Below are positions 59,583-64,000 of a stretch of 64,000 nucleotides of DNA, piece by piece. Under the pieces are notes generated by a model. The model was not told the DNA's origin, made no database searches, and saw nothing but the letters and a program-made list of their open reading frames with translations. Every line of letters starts with the position of its first letter. Positions within the stretch are counted from its first letter, which is position 1. Origin of the DNA: Curvularia sp. ZM96 (taxonomy: Eukaryota > Ascomycota > Dothideomycetes > Pleosporales > Pleosporaceae); the NCBI GenBank assembly GCA_022457065.1, contig JAJGBQ010000004.1, positions 3,286,001 through 3,350,000 of the forward strand. The letters are read 5' to 3'. Made by a program: the position numbers and the translations under genes.

Positions 59583-60204
59583 CTTTCCCTAAAATCAGAA
59601 ATGTGTGCGTGTTGTGTGGGGAGTGTGGCGAACCTGATACAGTCGCTCTATCGCTGCTGCCTTGGTATACTACAGCCACCCCCGCCAAATCACGTGAGAT
59701 AGAATCAGTGCAGAGGCAAAAGTAGTCAGCTAGAAGAAGGTCAGTATAACTGACGTTGTGGATCAGAATAAACCTGTGAGTAGGCAGGGCAGAAGCTGAT
59801 TTTGTTAGTGACTGTAGATTTCGAGTCGAAACAGTACACTGTCTAGCCACCGGATCCTGAAAGCACACGCAACAATATCAAGAATTGAAGAGAGCAGTCG
59901 TATATGGGTTGTTAATATCGCCCAATCACTTGCGAGGGTCGATGTAGTTCTCTATTCACAGTGCGAGCTCGTGGGTTGACACGTGCCAAGATGCTGCACA
60001 CACTGTGTAGGGCGTTTGTTTACCTGTGGAGCCGCTCCTACCCTTTCACTAGCGTTTGTTTGTACCCGAAAGATTCGTGACTGCATTTTTAGAGCAGTTG
60101 TCTCATTCCTTCCAAATCTACTTTCCGAACAAAGTACCGCCAACGATATCTCGACGAAGGCAAGTGCTTTTTTCTCGGCAGACACCTTTCAATCTATTGC
60201 CAAC
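59583..60204. other. divergent intergenic HET gene / hypothetical protein
   Basis: Contains both promoters. CACGTG E-box-like hexamers occur at 59692-59697 and near 59979; their use is unknown. The frame of the right-hand gene is open from 59983 but has no ATG before 60205. Confidence 0.5.
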
Positions 60205-62543
60205 ATGCTGACATATCCAGATAGACAGAGGTTTGAACAGATACGAACTCAGTGGGAGACGGCACAGTCAAGTGGAGAAAGGCAAGCCGAGATGGCAGGC
60301 TGGAGGGATAGGCCCATACCTCATCAGCCTACGAGCGTAGAATCGCATGGGAATGGCGCCGGCAAGTTTCGGAGGAAGCTCAGTCATGGACTCTCCTCTT
60401 TCATGTCCAATCCTCTCTCTCAGCGAAAACTCACTCCGGGACGCGAACAGCTGGAGGCACCTCAACTGGCTATCATTGAGCCCTTCGCGACCGATGTCAC
60501 CACGACGACCTTTGAATGCGATACTCCAGTTTTACCAGCGCACAAGTCCAACTCACTTATAGATTTGGTCAAGACGGCAAGGGGCAAAGCAGAACAACCG
60601 GATATCAGTGGCTCAGCTAAAAGTGTCGACGCTCATGCCACTCCCAAGCCACTGCCTCGCTCACGCACGTTGAGCTTCATCCCCCTCCCTGTCAAGACTG
60701 TGCCTAACGTCTTCGCTGCAGACATCGATAGAGTTGTCAAAGTGGATCTCCTCGCAACGATGTCTCAGCCCGAATCCGAGTCGGTAGCTACAAAGATTCC
60801 CTCACCGAGTCCCGAAATGTACGAACATCGTTGCTACAGTCCACGTCGATATCTTCACCACCATGCTTCGTACAATGTATCACAGCAGAATAAACCCATT
60901 GTAACCACCCATGCTGTCGCCAGTACCGACGGTCACCCTGCAAACAGTTCACAGCCGCTACGGTCACGTACAATGCAAAATGCTGTGAAGGGGCCCAACA
61001 AATCGCAGACCGCAGGATTCATGGCTCCCAGAAAGCCCGGACCTAGGAGATCTGTTGCACCCCAAAGATCTGAGAAGCCAGCCTTACAAGAAAACATTCC
61101 TATGGATAAGCGAGTTACCAGTAGGCGGTCACAGATCCAAGAGAGGACGTTGAAGCGCGAGTCTCTCGCAGTTGCCGGAACCCTACATGACAGGAGATCC
61201 TTTGGAGAAAGCACTCCCGTTATGCAGGGTAGAAAATCCAGCTTCGCAACTCCGGGAACTGCAAGCAAGCGAATGATCTCACATAATTCTCAGGACACGC
61301 CAGTCACTGTAAAGAGGGTTCAGCGTAACGATCAGGTAGTGTCACAAACACCGAAGCGTTTGACGATGAAGCCTGGCCCCGTCTCAAACCCTTCCCTGTT
61401 GGACACATCGAGGACCCCAATCTTGCATGGAGTCGAGCCCTCGAAGCAATCTTTGCTACGGTCGTGTACGCAAGCAGATTTATTGACGAAAATATCAAGC
61501 ACACCGAATGGTTTGAGTGGCGTTTCGAGGCTAACTCGTAGGCTTGGAGTAGTAAACCCTGAGGTGAGCAAACTTCCGCGCTCCCAAACCTTCCATAACT
61601 TTGGGGCTCAGCCGGAAGATGCTCCACCAGTGCCTCCTCTACCAGTAGAATACAGGAAGTCATCCATATCAGACATAACACGACAGTACCGTATGATGCA
61701 CAATACTCCTACCAAGCCTTGTCATGGCTGGATGGAATCGGACACAACTTCATGCCGGTCAATCGTTGAAGAAAGTTCTGAAGAAATGGCGGATCACGAT
61801 AGCACAACTGTTCCCGTCGAGGCTGGGGGCCTTCCTTCATGGCCTGAGACCTCTACTTCATCCGCCCTCAGCTCCACAGTATTTTCCTTGACGTCAAATA
61901 CACCCATTCATCCAAAACTGGTAACAACCTCCATATCAAATGAAATGATGCCGTCTTCTCAGGACGTTTCAGACGAATCTTGCGAAGATGTTCAAGATCA
62001 AACGATGCCAGGTGGTGCTAACTTTGCTGCTCTTCAGGTAGAAGACTATATGCCAGCGCAGTATTGGGCTGGTCGATTTCAGTCTCGATACGATCAGTGG
62101 CGCACTGATGCCATGAATGCGGAGCTGGGCATTCAGTCGGGCCGCCGAACCTTGAGCTCACTGAGCGTGTACAAACTGGACCAGGAGAATCTTGCTGCGT
62201 GTCACATACTCGCGGAGTTGCGTGACTTGTGCTTCTCCGATCGAGCAGCAGATAGTCTTTGGGTATGCAGTGCATTCTTGACTGGCTGATGCCTACTGAC
62301 TGATTCTCTTAGGAGTTCGAGCACAAGTACCGAAAAGATAACAAGCTGCTTAGTGATCGCCTGATGAGACCTTGGTCTAGAAGGGAAGACAAAACAGCTC
62401 CAGCAGAGGCTGAGACTGGCGCCCTTGGACGAGCGATAAAAAAACTGACTCCACGCAAGAGCAGCCTTGCCAATCTCATGAAGGGTAAAGGATGGAACAA
62501 AGCAGATGAGCCGAACCAGCACAATAGACCGGAGGATAATTAG
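60205..62543 (+). CDS. hypothetical disordered protein, 762 aa
   Basis: I do not recognise a named family. Two exons, 60205-62262 and 62313-62543; the start MLTYPDRQRF is the first ATG of the frame. Residues ~40-560 are Ser/Thr/Pro/Arg/Lys-rich and disordered, with PPVPPLPVEY (an SH3-ligand-like proline motif) near 475. The C-terminal ~150 residues look folded: AQYWAGRFQSRYDQWRTDAM, then LDQENLAACHILAELRDLCF and, across the intron, DSLW/EFEHKYRKDNK, ending with the basic patch KKLTPRKSSLANLMKGKGW. A conserved C-terminal module behind a long disordered region suggests an adaptor or regulatory protein; that is inference. Confidence 0.78.
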
Positions 62544-62855
62544 GAGACATCTTCTGAGAACTCGTAGGTGTATCTGTGCGGAAGCAACGATGTAAAAGGC
62601 GAATGGGGTTCTGGCTCTAGATGGATGCGTGGTCTGTTCATCAGCCAACGCTGCTTTTACACAAAGCTGGAGTCTACACGATGATTTTGCTCAACTGAGG
62701 ATGTATGAAAAGCGCATGCGACTCTGGCATGGAGTCATATAGCAATTTGGGGGCGAGAGTGGAGTAGGAGCCTAAGCGAGTGCAAGCAAAGTGCATATCA
62801 ATAACGTATGACAAAGCAGATGTAATTTTAGAAATTGATGCGAATTGCTGCATAT
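62544..62855. other. intergenic between convergent 3' ends
   Basis: 312 bp between two converging genes; nothing notable is seen. Confidence 0.5.
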
Positions 62856-63750
62856 TTAATTCTTCTTCTCGCTTGGCTTGGGTGATAGCTCTTCCACAAT
62901 GTTGTTTGGATCTTTCCAAGCCAAGGCGACGTACTTGGTGTGACTTCCGCGAGCAAAAACCTCGCCTTTGCTGTTGCTGAAGTTGATGGATGTAAAAGCA
63001 AGGGTTTTGCCAACTATGTATCGCAATTAGCAGTAGTAATATTTCAGAGCATCGAGGGTGCGATTGCATACACTTGTCGCATGATACTTCGGCTTTGATC
63101 AAGTCTCCGATCTTGCCGCCGGAGGAGAGATAGGTCACGTTCAGGTCTGTGGAGACGCCGGTTGCAAAAAGGCCGCGAGATGCGACGGCTAGAGAGCCCC
63201 CTAGATCGACTGAGATTTTTGTTAGGGATGGTTGGGCTGGGGATGGAGTAATCATGTCGTACCCATGCTGGCAATTGTTCCGCCATGCAGAATGTTGAGT
63301 CGGTTCTGGGAGCGTGAGTTGGCAGTTGATAACAGAATATGGCCGGGTATTCCTCTACATCTATTTTGACAAGGTATAAAGCATATGGTACATAGGAGGA
63401 ACCAATGTCACGAAGATATGGGACTTACTGTATGCTCTTTCTGTATTTCCAGCTCAAACTGGACGCGCCCCGGCACTGCCGAGGTCACTCGAAGCTAAGC
63501 GACCAATTGATGGTGAGCCCAGTTGGTTCCGTCTGAGGGACTATAAGAGAATACTCACGCCATCTAAAAGCCTTCAAGAAAGTCAGTTCTACATTGCCGA
63601 GTTGCTATCTCAACGTGGAATGTACCTTGGCTCCAGGCCCGAGTTGGCTCGGAACGACTCCCAAACCTATCACCTGGGTCAATGGCCATGATTTGAGTAT
63701 CTATGACCGCCTGAATCTCTTACCGATCTCACGAACTTCAGCGCCGACAT
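62856..63750 (-). CDS. acyl-CoA thioesterase, 4HBT hotdog fold (ACOT13-like)
   Basis: Small thioesterase hydrolysing acyl-CoA to fatty acid and CoA. Seven exons, 63750-63724, 63666-63626, 63571-63559, 63494-63429, 63305-63263, 63209-63072 and 63013-62856, give 161 aa. The frame after joining reads MSALKFVRS/VWESFRANSG..LLDG/LRVTSAVPGRVQFELE. The hotdog signature NRLNILHGGTIASMVDLGGS is present, its Asp at the position of the family's catalytic acid, followed by STDLNVTYLSSGGKIGDLIKAE and FTSINF. This matches ACOT13/PaaI-type proteins of about 150 aa. Exon 3 is only 13 nt. Transcript evidence would settle the first three exons; the rest is secure. Confidence 0.85.
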
Positions 63751-64000
63751 AATAACAATCTCAACTCTCGGTGTGTGTATGTGCGAAAGAGTGATGTAGT
63801 TGGTCCCGCTCGGCAGTTGGCCAGGCATAGTCGGAAGCTAGACAGGGGTGGAGCGGAATTGTGGGGGAGCATCTTTCGGCGCGTCACCTTTAGTACCTTT
63901 GTGTGGACCGAACTTTTGACGTCCGACTCGTACCAGGCTGAAGTCAGCGCGACACACGCGTTTTGCTCGCCTCTCTCTTTCTCCCGCACATTCTAGTAGT
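63751..64000. other. window edge, upstream of thioesterase
   Basis: Promoter side of the thioesterase gene. No further gene is recognised before the window ends. Confidence 0.5.

Noticed and set aside
59983..60204. N-terminal extension of the 762-aa hypothetical protein
   Set aside because: The frame is open but begins with GTG and has no ATG before 60205.
1..64000. tRNA genes, rRNA genes and CRISPR arrays
   Set aside because: I scanned for GTTCGA-type B-box tRNA motifs and for spaced direct repeats. The GTTCGA matches fall within protein genes without cloverleaf context, and no repeat-spacer array was seen.

Overview
The window is nuclear DNA from a filamentous ascomycete, most likely a Dothideomycete of the Pleosporales type. 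I infer this from the gene content and architecture; the exact lineage cannot be read here. Introns are short (about 45-125 nt) and their GT..AG joins restore every reading frame. The gene set is typically fungal: fused betaine-lipid synthase, HET-domain protein, patatin NLR and CorA-like remnant. Two broken genes carry stops of the kind left by repeat-induced point mutation (RIP). All gene models were built by hand from reading frames and splice sites, and every multi-exon model sums to a whole number of codons. Product names come from recognised motifs and family knowledge, not a database search.

Layout. 0.7-5.3 kb: translation factor eIF4G (minus). 5.3-13.5 kb: about 8 kb with no convincing gene, rich in simple repeats. 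13.5-15.2 kb: homeobox transcription factor (minus), with another 4 kb gene-free stretch upstream. 19.2-27.3 kb: a dense RNA/DNA-maintenance block with THO subunit Hpr1/THOC1 (minus), fork-protection subunit Csm3/TIPIN (plus, divergent) and the Ski2 exosome-cofactor helicase (plus). 29.4-39.8 kb: metabolic and housekeeping genes, namely a ferric reductase-like flavocytochrome (minus), mitochondrial enoyl-CoA hydratase (minus), Rer1 (plus), betaine lipid synthase (minus) and proteasome ATPase Rpt5 (minus).

40.5-51 kb is an accessory stretch. It holds a degenerate CorA-like gene, an unrecognised 454-aa protein, a degenerate SNF2-type helicase gene with a nearby chimeric duplicate fragment, and an intact patatin-NB-ARC-TPR NLR-like gene. 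At 51.6-56.5 kb core genes return: 3-hydroxyacyl-CoA dehydrogenase (minus) and, divergent from it, Tof1/Swi1 (Timeless). At 57.0-59.6 kb lies a HET-domain protein with nine near-identical ankyrin repeats. 60.2-62.5 kb holds a disordered protein of unknown function and 62.9-63.75 kb a hotdog-fold thioesterase with a 13-nt exon.

Links. Csm3 and Tof1, the two partners of the replication fork protection complex, lie 30 kb apart, and each has an ACGCGT (MCB) element just upstream; at tof1 this is a 14-bp palindrome carrying two copies. The intact NLR and HET genes, interleaved with RIP-like pseudogenes between core genes, look like a self/non-self recognition island. The ferric reductase gene has a paired GATA palindrome about 90 bp upstream of its start.
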